A stretch of DNA of 64,000 bases, taken from assembly GCA_010015655.1 (NCBI GenBank), contig ML976701.1, positions 66,689 to 130,688 on the forward strand, read 5' to 3'. Below the pieces are notes generated by a model that worked only from the letters and a program-made list of their open reading frames with translations, made no database searches and was not told where the DNA came from. Positions 12,560-24,023 of the stretch are shown piece after piece. The translations under genes and the position numbers were made by a program. Each line of letters opens with the position of its first letter. The first letter of the stretch is position 1. Source of the stretch: Bimuria novae-zelandiae CBS 107.79. Its lineage: Eukaryota > Ascomycota > Dothideomycetes > Pleosporales > Didymosphaeriaceae.

Positions 12560-15500
12560 CTAATATCTGGCTGGAGACAACAACACTAATAACGCAACTA
12601 ACTAGATTATGGAAGACTATAATAAGTTCTGCGAGAAAGTTAAACAGTACTTTAGAGTTATAAACTAAGAAGCTATTGCCGAGCGAGCTATCTAAAGCCT
12701 TAGACAGGTACGCTCTATAGCAGAATACGACTCTAAATTCCGCAAGTATGTAGACTAAATTAACTAGAATAATGCTACCCTTATAGCAATATATTATAAA
12801 GGACTAAAGAGGACCGTGCGCGAGGAACTCCTACGCACTAGAGCCAAGACTAATATATTAAAAGAGCTATTTAAGAAAGCAATTCGAATTAATAAAGCAT
12901 AGTACGAGCTAGAACGTGACCTACGCTAGAACTAATCCTAAGGATATGCAGGACCGCCCGTAAAGACTAACTACTAACTAAGGTAGTAATAAGACAACTA
13001 CGGACTGCAACCTATAGAAGGAATCCACTACGGACAGCTTAACGTTATAATTAGAAAGAAAGGAAGAGGTATAGGCTCTTACTAGCTAAAAGATAATAAG
13101 CGCATCTCAGATAGAATCTAACGCTAGGGAACTAAGACACGCACTTGCTTTATATATAATAAACTAGGTCACATTGCTAGGAACTGTAGATCTAAGAATA
13201 AGGTTATTAGACAGTTAAACGTACTATTCGTCGACAAAGAAGAAACTACTAACGAAGAATGGTAGGTAATAGACGCTATTACGCAGATCGACATCCATAA
13301 TAAAGAATTAGAATAATCGGAATTACCTAATTTACGACTCTACGAGGATGCACACGAAAGTTTAGACAATAAAGGAAAGAAGAAGGAACTAATACCTTAA
13401 TCTCCTACACCTTACCTTAGCTAGAGCAAACCTATTACTAGTAAGACGACGAATGTTTTTAACTTCTTAGAAAAATACTAACTAAGGGAAGGAGATCTTA
13501 GGTTTACGGCGATAGAATAACAAGACTACGTAGAAGCATTTTTTCACGCTTACTAACCTAACCTAGTTAGTAAAGCGGCACGAGAAATGGCGGACCACTG
13601 CTACGCCTACGAAGACCCCAAGAAGAAATACCTAAACGAAAGCCCGAACTACGAACCACAGTATAACCTAGACCACCGTAATCCTACGCATAAGACTATA
13701 CGATAGACCCTCTATAGAGAAGACTAATGTACTATTTATTACTAAGCCAAGGAATATAGTTACTTTCCCCGAATGTATTAATAATGTAGATAGGAGTGGT
13801 TTAACTGCCCTATCGCCTATTATAACGTTTACCTTTAGGACAAGCGCAAAACGCGATACTTTCCACACTTTAACTAAGCGCTAAACTAAGTAATGTTGCT
13901 ACTAGTTAATAAAAAATACGCATCTAACAAGTGGCAAACATGCTTACACCCTAATTATAAGGAACACAAAAAGTAAAAGGAAAAGCATGGGTTTAATTGC
14001 ATACTAAAAGGGACTACGACCCTTAGAATTAAAACGGTACAGAAGGAAGAAAACGATGAAGCTCTCCTAGAAAAGGCCTAGCAGCAGCCTTAGGAGAAGA
14101 AGAAGGAAGGACACCTTAATCCTATAAAGCTACCCATAGATAAGATATCTTTTTTAGACCTAGGCTTAGGAGGGAAGACGCCTTTAGAGAGCTAAATGCT
14201 ATTAATAGTCAAGCACTAATTAAGCTACTGGTTTAGCTTAAAGGAATATAGATAAAGGCCATGCTGGATTCAGGAGCACAATAAAGCTATATCTCGCGAA
14301 AGGCACTTAATAGAGCAGGACTCTATAAGCGTTAGAAGGCAGAAGCTTATGTTATCTATATCGCGAATGGACACCTAATACCAGGCATGCCATAAGTCAA
14401 ATACAAGATCAAGACAACACTCAAGATCTATAGACACTAGGAAACGATTACCCTCGATATCCTTAAGGAAGCCGGTCACGATGTGATATTAAAACTAACC
14501 TAGTTTAGGAAGCATAACCCTACAATTAATTAGGAACAATAAACGCTATCCTTTAAGCGCTGCGACTATGCATCGCAAGTAAAGCCTACGCATTAGTAGA
14601 GTTTGATAGTAGATAAGAGAGCTATTAACACTATAGTCTCGAAATTAAAGATTAAGAATAGATCAACCTCGGCAAACGCTAGTAGGAACCACCAGGTCAC
14701 AGAGCGCAAGACAGTGGATGAGCCAATTCCTACAAAGGAAAGAGAGCAACGCACAACCCACGTTATCCCCAAATAGTTTATAGAATGAAGCCATCTGTTT
14801 CGAGAAGAGGAAGGAAAAGCAAATCTACCTAAGCACCAACCCTAGGATTATACGATTAACCTAGAAGAAGGGAAGACGCCACCCTTTAGACTACTATATA
14901 TAAAATTAGGTAAAGAACTCCAACAAGAAAAAGAATTTATTAAGACAAACCTAGCAAAAGGATATATATAACTATTAACGTCACCAGCGGCAAGCCTATT
15001 TATGTTTATACCTAAGAAGAGCGGCGAACCAAGGCCCTGCGTGGACTATCGAAAACTTAATAATATAATAATTAAGAATTGCTATCCACTACTAAATATT
15101 ACGGAACTACAAGACAGGCTAGCACAGGCAAAGGTATTCACCTCGCTAGACCTACGCGATAGATACCACCTTATTTAGATTAAGGAAGGTAAAGAATAGA
15201 AGACAGCATTTAGGTCTTAATATAGACTATTCGAGTACACTATTATGCTATTTAGACTTACAAACGCGCTAGCAACATTTCAAGCGCTTATTAATAACAT
15301 ACTCTAATATTACCTAGACATCTTCGTTATCGCATACATGGACGACATCCTAATCTACTCGGATAACCTCGACGACTATGTGGAACATGTCAAGATAGTA
15401 CTTAGAAAACTTAATAACTTATACCTATAGCTTAAACTAGAAAAATGCAAGTTCTTCTAGACAGAACTTAAATTCCTAGGACATATTATTAACATAGAAG

Positions 15501-17550
15501 GAATTAAGGTAAGCCCTAATAAGATTAAATGCGTTAAGAACTAGCCACGACTAAAAATAGCAAAGAACATCTAAGAATTCTTAGGATTCTGTAGATTTAA
15601 CTAATAATTTATCTAAGATTACGCAAAGATCACAATACCCCTTATAAACCTTACTAAGAAGGATACACCCTTCGAATAGACAATAGAATGCGAAGAAGCA
15701 TTTCAGACACTACGTAAAGCATATATCGAACTACTAGTACTCGTGCACTTCCAGGACGGAAAACTAATAAAGATTAAGATAGACGCAAGCGATTTAGCAC
15801 TAGGAGCATGCGCCAAACAGGAGAAGAACAAACATTAGCACCTAATTGCTTACTACTTATGCAAACTTAACGATGCAGAATCACGATACGATATACACGA
15901 CAAGAAACTATATACAATTATTAAAGTACTAAAGCATTAGAGGATCTACGCACATAGCTACTTAGACCTTATAATCTTTATAGACTATAAGAATCTTCTT
16001 AGATTCACAACAACCAAAGAATTAACACCTCGACAAGCGAGATAGGCAGAGACTTTGGGACAATACAAGTTCAAAATCATGTACACTCTAGGCAGAGAAA
16101 ACGGATAAGCAGACGCCTTAAGCAAACGCAGTAACCTTGCAGGAGACAAAATTAAAACTTACTTAGTAATTCTAAAATAGAACAATAATAGATTATTAGG
16201 ACTAACTATGGAACTTAACTAACTCCTTATGGCAACACGAGAAGTACCCAAGGACTAACAAACGGAAATTATATAGTAATACCACGATGACCCTGTGTAC
16301 GGACACCCAGGCATTACCAAGACAATGGAACTTATCCAACGGAACTATAGCTTTAAAGGAATTAAGGAAGTAGTAACTAAATATATCTACAAATGCGTAG
16401 ACTGCCAACGCAATAAATACGCAACATATTATAAATATGGAGAAATATAAGCCATCTAAATACTAACAGCACTATGGGAAGATATCGCTATGGACTTTGT
16501 AATAGGACTACCCAAGTCAAAAGATCTAGCAATAGGAGTAAGCTACAACTCTATATTAGTAATCGTATACAGATTCACCAAATACGTGGAACTACTACTA
16601 TGTCAGAAAACGACTATGGCTAAGGAACTCGCATTCCTTATCCTAGATTAACTTATACGACACTACGGCATACTAAAGACGATTATTAGCGATCGAGACA
16701 AACTCTTTACATTAAACTACTCGACAACGCTTATGGCGCTTATTAGAACGAAACGGAAGCTATTAACAGCCTACTATCCACAAATAGACAGACAAACAGA
16801 ACGTACGAATTAGATAATTAAAACGTACCTACGCATCTACTACAATAACCAGAAGAATAACTAGATTTCCTTATTACTAATAGCATAACTAGCATACAAC
16901 AACAAGATATTAGCGGCAACAGGACATACACTATTCTATACAAACCACGAAAGACATCTATATCTCTTTAACCAAGCACTTCCTACGACTATCAGAACAA
17001 AAGAAGCCATTAATTTAGCAGAAACAATAAAGAGGACACACGAACAACTCCGAGAGAACCTCAAGAAAGCTTAATAGTAAGCAATTTCTTATATAAATTA
17101 AAAACAAAAAACGGCACCTTAGCTAAAGAAGGGGGATAAAGTATATTTACTTATAAAGAATCTTTAGACCCAGAAAAAGAAACACAAGAAACTAGACCAT
17201 GTCAAAATCGGACCATTTTTTATTTCCGAACAAGTATCACCGGTTAACTACTAATTGGAATTACCACCAGATGCCAAGATACACCCGGTATTCCATATAG
17301 ACCGATTGGAACCCGCCGACCTAGAGACACCAGTCGAGACCACCTTCTATCACTAGCCAGAGGAAGAAAACGAATTCGAAGCTAAACGAATACTATAACA
17401 CACGGATTAACCACGAACGTATCTTATTAAATAGAAGGGATACCCACACAGCGAGAACACATAAGAACCTAAAGAAAACTTAGTAAACTGCAAACAATTA
17501 CTCTACTAGTACTACAGGAATATACCTAAGAGCCGCTCGCGGTTATAGGC
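12560..17550 (+). pseudogene. Gypsy Gag-Pol with C-terminal chromodomain, RIP-decayed
   Basis: A gag zinc knuckle lies near 13145-13190 (C-x2-[C to Y]-x4-H-x4-C, with GHIARNC). The protease active site MLDSGAQ is near 14265, and RT spans about 14860-15490 with KKSGEPRPCVDYRKLNN and YMDDIL at 15335-15350. RNase H follows at about 15700-16150 and the integrase (HPGITKT, CVDCQRNK, DFVIGLPKSK) at about 16300-17060. A chromodomain occupies about 17360-17510 (YLIK-KGYPHSENT-EPKENL with stops at the Trp positions). Stops are almost all TAA/TAG. The chromodomain in this class is known to direct integration to heterochromatin by reading histone methylation; that role here is inference from the family. 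Confidence 0.9.
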
Positions 17551-17559
17551 AAGGTACTA

Positions 17560-18075
17560 GAGTAATTATCTAATAATCCTAGTGTCGACCACATTAGAGG
17601 AGAGAAGCTAACAGTAGCCGCTATAGTAGGATAGTCCTCTAACGTAGCCTCTGCTTCCAACTCTCTAGCAGTATCTATTTTAGACATAAGACATTACGCC
17701 TTCTTCTTAGCACGCTCCTTAGCCTGCTATAATATTTTCTTATTTCGCAAAAGTTAGATTAACACTTTTGCTAACAATTTCTTATCTGCATCCACCTTCT
17801 TTTTATACTTATTATAAGTCTTGTCTAACAATGCCTACGACAAGTTTACGTAAGGCTTTTACGCACGAATGTACTTAGAATACTTTAGACAGGCGTTAGG
17901 ATTAGACGACGGCATAATAATGCACTTAGAGCTAGAAAGTAAGTAACAATTATAAGAGATAGGATAGACAATACTATTATAATAAGTTTTAATACTAAGA
18001 CGGATAGCGCGGACTTTAGCGAAAGACATTATAGTAAAACGCACTAAGAAGCGAGGCAACCGAACTTTATCTATT
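17560..18075 (-). pseudogene. Antisense accessory ORF between Gypsy pol and 3' LTR, decayed
   Basis: On the minus strand a frame runs from about 18075 to 17560, open at 18059-17859 and then broken by single TAA/TAG stops at likely Gln codons. It has a Cys-rich section (Cys residues in YNCYLLSSSKC and NACLKYSKY, where Tyr may replace Cys by RIP) and then a Lys/Ala/Leu-rich stretch with heptad-like spacing (QAKERAKKK) that could be a coiled coil. It is antisense to the element. Coding character plus stops only at RIP-sensitive codons suggest it was once a real gene; its function is unknown to me. Confidence 0.5.
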
Positions 18076-18127
18076 TAATAAGACAGGTTATGTAATTCGG
18101 GAACGAATCGTCGGAGAGAGGGGATAA

Positions 18128-18549
18128 TGTTAGGATCTATATTTAGCATCACCAGGCTAACATTCTAAGACGGCCAAGGTCTTATGGGAGCCAATGGTGG
18201 CACAGTAATGGGCAGGCCACGTGACTGCTCGAAGCGCTTGAAGCGAGCAAGTCGAGCAGGTGCATAAGGCCAAGGCTGTGCTTGCTCTACTCGAGTCGAG
18301 CAAGTCGAGCATGCTAAGTATATAGGAACATGAGGATAGACTCTTCCATCTTGTGTTTAACCTATTTATCAATCTATCGTTTAGATCTAAATAAGCAACT
18401 TTATTAATTTAATTGTGCTATACACACCTTTAATACTAACGCCCCTTTGATACGCGCAAGCTATTAAGACCCCTCGTCTTATCGCCACCGCTCCTGCCCG
18501 AGAACCAACCTTAGCCCCTTAGGGATTAGCTACCCTGTTAGACTTAACA
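18128..18549 (+). repeat. 3' LTR of Gypsy element
   Basis: Direct repeat of 11867-12288, followed by the CTTAC target duplication. Confidence 0.95.
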
Positions 18550-19812
18550 CTTACGCTCTTAGGGTATAAGCCTATTGCCTTTTACCTAGATCGGATGCAC
18601 TGCTCTTAAAGGCCAATTTTACGTACTTTTATATAAAATTCGAGAAACTTAGCCTTCCTAAGCTTTGTTTTATCTATCTAAGCCGTATATTTGCTAACAA
18701 AGCGCCGATACGCCGCCTTTAGACTTAAAAAACAGCCCAAATCTAAAGGCTAGAGTAGATGTGAAGTATAAGCAAGGAAAAAGAGTAAGTAGATATTATT
18801 TAAGTAATATATAGTTATAAATTCGTCTAAAGTATAACTACTATAGCTATTAACGATAAGTAACCGTGCCTTAGAGGAATTATTAGGCTCAGTCTATAGC
18901 AAAAACACCTTTTCTAGCCACTTAACAGCGATATTATTACTTATCTATCCATTTTGCGAAAAGGTAACATGCTAGCCTAGGTTCTAAGCCAAAAACTCCT
19001 TCTTAAACCACTGCTCCTGGATACTCTTAGCCTTAAAGATAATAAGGGGGTCTAGAGCGACGCTAAGCGTAGAGATACACTCTACTATAGAGGTCTAAGT
19101 GCGGGCATTTATTATCTTAACTAGTATAGCGTTCGGGCTCTTCTGCAAGGAGCCTATAACAAGCCTATTAATGCCCTAGCCCTCTATAATACCGCCCTCG
19201 TCGGCATTATACTTACGCTAGGGGGGAATCTAGCTCACCGTTTCGTATAGGTTAAATAAGTGCCTAATATTTTCTAGAGTAGCCTTATTTACGCGTTCCT
19301 AGCTAGTCTAGCAACCTAACTTTAACTTAATAGCTAGGTAGCGTTATATAAAGTAACTAGTCCACTTCTTCCCTAAGTTCTTATAGTTACTTTATTACTT
19401 AAAAATAATAATTATAATAGCCTATACTTGCGCGTGCGTTAGCGCATAACTAAGGGCCTCTTACTAGAGAATCTATTTCTCTAGAAGCTCTTCTTAAATA
19501 GTTATAAGCTATTATTTACTATTATAAGCGTACTAATAAGGTTAGGCACTATTAAAGTGGCCGCAAAAAGTGTTGCGTAGGACCCTATATTAGGTGGTAA
19601 TAGTGGCTAAAGCGACCCTAGATTTAAGGTTTATAAGCGTATTCTAGACATCTTCTTCTATATATCTAGCTATTTAAAGGTAGCGAAAATAGTGCAAAAA
19701 ATATTTTTAAAATTAATAAAGAATTAAGTTATTTAAAGTTAATATTTAGTCGTAGTGCATGGTGGGGGGCGAGGTTGCGGGGCTGTCGGAAACTATGGGG
19801 TGTCGGAAACTA

Positions 19813-21920
19813 ACGTGTCCGTGCGCAGTGTGCCCGGATTCACAGTGTGCCCTGCAGAACACCAACGCGCGTCTTAACACCACAACTCTAACGCGCGATA
19901 ACTCCACGACTATAGCTCTAATTAATAAGGCGATTGAGGATCTAAAATCGCGAGGTTTAGAAGAATAATTTACATTAAAGGAAGTTGCTGAAAAGCATGG
20001 CGTTGACTGGTCAACTCTGGGGCGGCGATGGAGAGGCGTGACAGGGCCTAGGGATGCTGGGCATGCCAGCAGGCAAGCTCTCAACCCATAATAGGAGTTA
20101 GAGCTTGTACGATATATTACTAAGCTTAATAAGCAAGGCCTACCTCCTACGAGGGAGATAATTAGGAATTTCTTATTAGAAGTAGCCTGTTAGTAGCTTA
20201 GCGAGAGCTGGGTTACTCGCTTTATTAACTAGCACGAGATCTATCTTATCTTAAAGTAGACTATCGCCATGGATCGTACGCGCTACCTGGCTAATTCTAA
20301 GTTAAAATACTATCTTTACTTCGAGCTACTGCATTAAAAGATCACTGAATATCACCTTAAGGATTAAGATATATATAATATGGATGAGAAGGGCTTCTTA
20401 ATTAGCTTAATAGGCAGAAGTAAGAGGATATTTAGTAGGCGTTAATAGGAGAAGAAGGAGGTTTAAGCATCTCTTTAGGATAGATTACGTAAGTTTCTAA
20501 CACTCCTAGCCTACTATTACGCTAATAAGAGCTTGCTACCTCTAGCCCTTATTTACGCAGCTAAAAAAGGAGCTATACGATTAAGTTAGGTAGAGGATAT
20601 TAAGGCAGGAGAATATAAGGTCTTTGTCTTATTATCTCTAATAGGCTGGTTAAACGATAACATAGGCCTAGCTTGGCTTAAGCAGGTATTTAATCGCTAT
20701 ACAAAGCAGCGATTAGAGAGATAGCGATTACTTATCCTCGATAGCTATAGATCTTATGTCACGATAGAGTTTATTAACTACTATAATTACTATAGGATCC
20801 TCCTTATAGTCCTTCCTCCCTATTTAACTCACACGCTCTAGCCGCTCGATGTAGTACTATTTAAGCTACTTTCTTAAGCCTACTCTAATAAGCTTACTAA
20901 CTATCTACATAAGGCTTAAGGCCTTATTCTAATTAAGAAAGAAGACTTCTTCCTACTTTTTTAAAGCGCCTAGATATCCTCCTTTACGGAGAGCCTTATA
21001 TTAAAGGCCTTTAAAGCTACTAGGATCTGGCTAATAGACGCTAACGTTATCCTCTGTAGATTTGCTAGCACGCCAGAAGCTGAGAGAAGCTTATTATTAG
21101 GGCTCTCTAATTATAATTAGAGAAAGATGGATCGATTAGTTCGAGCTACTATTACTAATAGCTATTAGTATAAGGTAAGAAAGTTACGTTCTAGCGTTTA
21201 CTATCTCTCTGTGCAGATTAAGCTATTAAAGCATAAGAATAAAGGCTTTAAGGAGGCTCTTCACTATAAGCAGAAATATAAGAAGAAAGGTAAAGCCCTT
21301 AACCTTTAATAGCGCTAGGAGTATTATAATAGCGCTATCTACTAGTCTCCTTGCAAGCTGCGTGAAGCTCGAGCTAGAGAAGTAGTATAAGAGCGAGATA
21401 AGATAGAAGAGAAACTCTAAAAAGCACGGGCTAAGAAGTAGCGTAAGGAGGCTTAACTATAGCATTAAGTTAAGCTTAAGGAGAAGCGTGTAGAAAGGTA
21501 GAGGCTTAAGGACGTTAGGGAGTAAAAGAAAGCTAAGAAAGTAGCTAAACGCGCGCGTAAAGTTAAAGCTTAATACTAAAAAAAATCTATCTAATAAGCT
21601 TAATAACGTAAGCGTAAAGCCTTACGAGTAGTCTTACTAAGTAATAAGTATTAAAAACGCGCTGGCGCTGCTTACGCTGGTGTTTAAGCTAGAGATAAGC
21701 TATCTGCTACTCTAGCCAAAGTCACATCACGTGGCCGCAACGTTAACCTCCTATAAAAATATAGATAGTACAAGTTGATCGCAAGCATCTAATTACTACA
21801 ATACTATATTTCTATTAATATTGAGCTATTGTGTGGCGCTGTACAGCCTTATTTTAAGATTGGGCATGTGGTGTTCTGCGGGGCACACTGTGAATCCGGG
21901 CACACTGCGCACGGGCACGT
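19813..21920 (+). mobile_element. pogo/Fot-type DNA transposon A, inside the TIR of pogo D
   Basis: Element of 2,108 bp with ~50-bp terminal inverted repeats (ACGTGTCCGTGCGCAGTGTG start) and TA duplications at 19811-19812 and 21921-21922. Each TIR contains an internal repeat of CAGTGTGCCC in two orientations around GGATT. Removing it and one TA regenerates the undisturbed TIR of pogo D. It belongs to the same group as elements B and C by protein and TIR plan. Confidence 0.93.
19965..21790 (+). pseudogene. Pogo A transposase (CENP-B HTH plus DDE_1), RIP-decayed
   Basis: The plus-strand frame begins with a helix-turn-helix region (FTLKEVAEKHGVDWSTLGRR, about 19970-20030), then a CENP-B-type segment (LPPTREIIRNFL and ESWVTRFIN) and a DDE_1 core: IYNMDEKGFLI near 20370-20400, VEDIKAG-Y-VF near 20590-20630, GLAWLKQVFNR near 20660-20700, LLILDSY near 20725-20750. 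A Lys/Arg-rich C-terminus follows. Stops are TAA/TAG throughout. Confidence 0.85.
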
Positions 21921-21938
21921 TAGGGTGCCCGACTTATA

Positions 21939-24023
21939 ACGTATCCGTGCGCGTGATGCGCGGATTCGCGTGATGCGCGGGCAACACCAAAACACCCTTA
22001 ACTTTAATACGCGACAACTCCACTAATATAGATTTAATTTAAGCTACGATTAATAATATTAAATTGTTAAAGCCAGGCGAAACTTTCTCGTACACAAAAA
22101 CTACTGCTAAATATAGTGTTATACGGTCTACATTGATCTGAAGGCATAGAGGAATAACGCGCCCTACACAAGTCAAGAACTCTAGCCAGCAAAAGCTCAC
22201 CCTATAGCAAGAGGAGGAGCTTGTATAATATATCAAAAGACTCACAGAGAGACATATACCTCCTACTAGAGAGATAATACGGAACTTTACCTTAACAATA
22301 GCAAAGGAGCTAGTTAGCGAGAGCTGGGTTACCTGCTTTATTAACTAACATAGCATTTATCTTATCTCGTAATAGACCGTCGGGATGGACAGCAATCGCC
22401 ATAACGCTAATTTAGTAAATAAATATTACCTCTATTTTAACCTTCTATATAGCAAGATAGATTAATATCGCATAGATCCTTGTCATATCTATAATATGGA
22501 TGAAAAAGGCGTCCTAATTAGTATTGTTGGTAGATTAAAGAGAATATTCAGCAGACGAATGTGGGAGAAGAAGGAGGTTAGAGCATTACTCTAAGATGGC
22601 AATTGCGCATGGATCACGCTCCTGGCATGTATCTGCGCTGATAGATTAGCTCTGCCGCCAAGCCTTATCTATGAGGCTGCTAACAAGGGCATCCAATCAA
22701 GCTGGGTAGAGGATATTAAGGCAGGATATCATGAAGTCTTTATTACCTCATCATCCTCTGGCTGGACAAACAACGATATTAGACTTGCCTGGCTTAAGCA
22801 GGTGTTTAATCGCTGTATAAAAGAGAAGGCTTAACAATTATATTAACTTTTAATCTTAGACGGCTATGGCTCCCATATCACTATAGACTTTATTAATTAT
22901 TATAATTAGAATAAGATCCTGCTTGCTATTCTGCCTCCTTATTTAACTTATACGCTTTAGCCACTTAACGTTACGATGTTTAAGCCTTTGTTAATAGCCT
23001 ACTTAGTAGAGCTATCAAATTACCTTTATAGAAGCCATGGCTTAGCTTTTATCACTAAAGGCGACTTCTTCCCACTATTCTAGAATGCGTGAAAGGCCTC
23101 TTTTAAGGAATTAACTATCCTTAGCTCTTTTAGAGCCACAGGCATATCGCCACCTAATCCTAATTCTATCCTTAATAGGTTTACCTAGGATTAAGAATCA
23201 GGCGATAACTCCTTATTATAGCTTAGTAATTATGACTAGAGAAAGATAGATAGGCTTATATAATTAGTAGTAAAGGAATAGGGTAGTTAAGATACAAAAA
23301 AGCTTCGTTAATCACTCCACCATTTATCTGTTGAAAATGAGCTGCTTAAGCATGACAACGATAGGCTTAGGCAGGCGCTATCTATTAAGAAGAAGCGTAA
23401 GAAGAAGGGTAAAACTCTAGACCTTTAATAGCGCTAGGAGTATTATAGTAGGGCTGTCTTGTAGTTACTAAGGAAAGTAAGGGAGGCACGTTATTATTAA
23501 TTAATTAAAGAGCAGGAAGATAAGTAGTAGTAGCTTTAAAAAGTAAAAATAGCAAAGCTAAAGAAGGCAGCTAAGCTATATAAGGAGAAAATATAGCAGG
23601 AAAAGCGTGCTGCGCGAGAGGCAGCTAAGAAGGCGAAGGAGAAGGAGAGGGCTGAAAAGGCTGCTCAGCGCGCTGCCCAGAAGTCTGCCCGCGACGCTGA
23701 AAAAGCTCTACAAGTATCCTAAAAGGGTAAGAGAAAGGCCTCTCAGCCATCTCTACAGAGCAGAAAGCGTCAGAAACGTGGTGTGGATGCTGCAGATATT
23801 GGGGAGGCCTCAGAGGGCGCATCTGCTGCCCCGAGCAAATCTACACGCAGCGGCCGCGACGTCAAGCTTCCAGATAGATTTAAATAGTGCAAATGAATCG
23901 CAGCTATCAAATTACTACCCTGCAAGAAAAATCTCGTAATAATATTAATCGTGGGTGGTGCTGTAGCCTTGTTTTCAATAGAGCGTTTTTGGTGTTGCCC
24001 GCGCATCACGCGCACGGACACGT
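21939..24023 (+). mobile_element. pogo/Fot-type DNA transposon B, abutting pogo D
   Basis: Element of 2,085 bp with TIRs beginning ACGT(A/G)TCCGTGCGCGTGAT and TA at 21937-21938 and 24024-24025. Its left TA directly follows the TA of pogo D, so it inserted into the TATA made beside D. Its closest relative in the window is element C at 49203-51510. Confidence 0.92.
22040..23887 (+). pseudogene. Pogo B transposase, partly RIP-decayed
   Basis: The plus-strand frame is close to element C in protein sequence: MDSNRHNANLVNKYYLYFNL, IYNMDEKGVLISIVGR near 22490-22530, SSSSGWTNNDIRLAWLKQVF near 22750-22810, and LLILDGYGSHITIDFINYYN near 22850. The basic C-terminus (23600-23887) is free of RIP and ends with SGRDVKLPDRFK. 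Stops in the middle are TAA/TAG. Confidence 0.85.

Larger units (their letters stand above)
11867..18549 (+). mobile_element. Ty3/Gypsy chromodomain LTR retrotransposon, complete but RIP-inactivated
   Basis: Two 422-bp LTRs (11867-12288, 18128-18549) run TGTTA...TAACA and the element has a perfect 5-bp target duplication CTTAC (11862-11866 and 18550-18554). A purine tract (GGAGAGAGGGGA) precedes the 3' LTR. The coding order is gag, protease, RT, RNase H, integrase, chromodomain, that of a fungal chromovirus. The element lies inside pogo D. About 0.6 kb between the chromodomain and the 3' LTR holds a decayed antisense ORF. Confidence 0.95.
11300..19760 (-). pseudogene. Pogo D DDE transposase, RIP-decayed and split by Gypsy element
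   Basis: Minus-strand frame from about 19740 to 18555, continuing at 11861 to about 11300 after the Gypsy element. It reads as a DDE_1 (pogo/Fot1) transposase: NADEGGIIEG, a block ending LLIVNSYSSYTLDEFI, then SHLLQPLDLG-like residues (one stop inside) and a C-terminal coiled region with TPKRGSD and LFSRKNFLL. The stops are TAA/TAG. No functional product is possible. Confidence 0.8.
11210..21934 (-). mobile_element. pogo/Fot-type DNA transposon D (composite with two nested insertions)
   Basis: Terminal inverted repeats start AGTCGGGCACCCTAGTTTCC at 11210 and end with the complement at 21934, each next to a TA target duplication (11208-11209, 21935-21936). Removing the Gypsy element (with one CTTAC) and pogo A (with one TA) leaves about 1.93 kb, a typical pogo length. 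The TIR contains a repeated CGGAAA/GGGTGT motif. Pogo A sits inside the right TIR, and the left TIR preserves the unoccupied version of that site (GTCGGAAACTAGGGTGCCCG on the minus strand). Confidence 0.88.
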
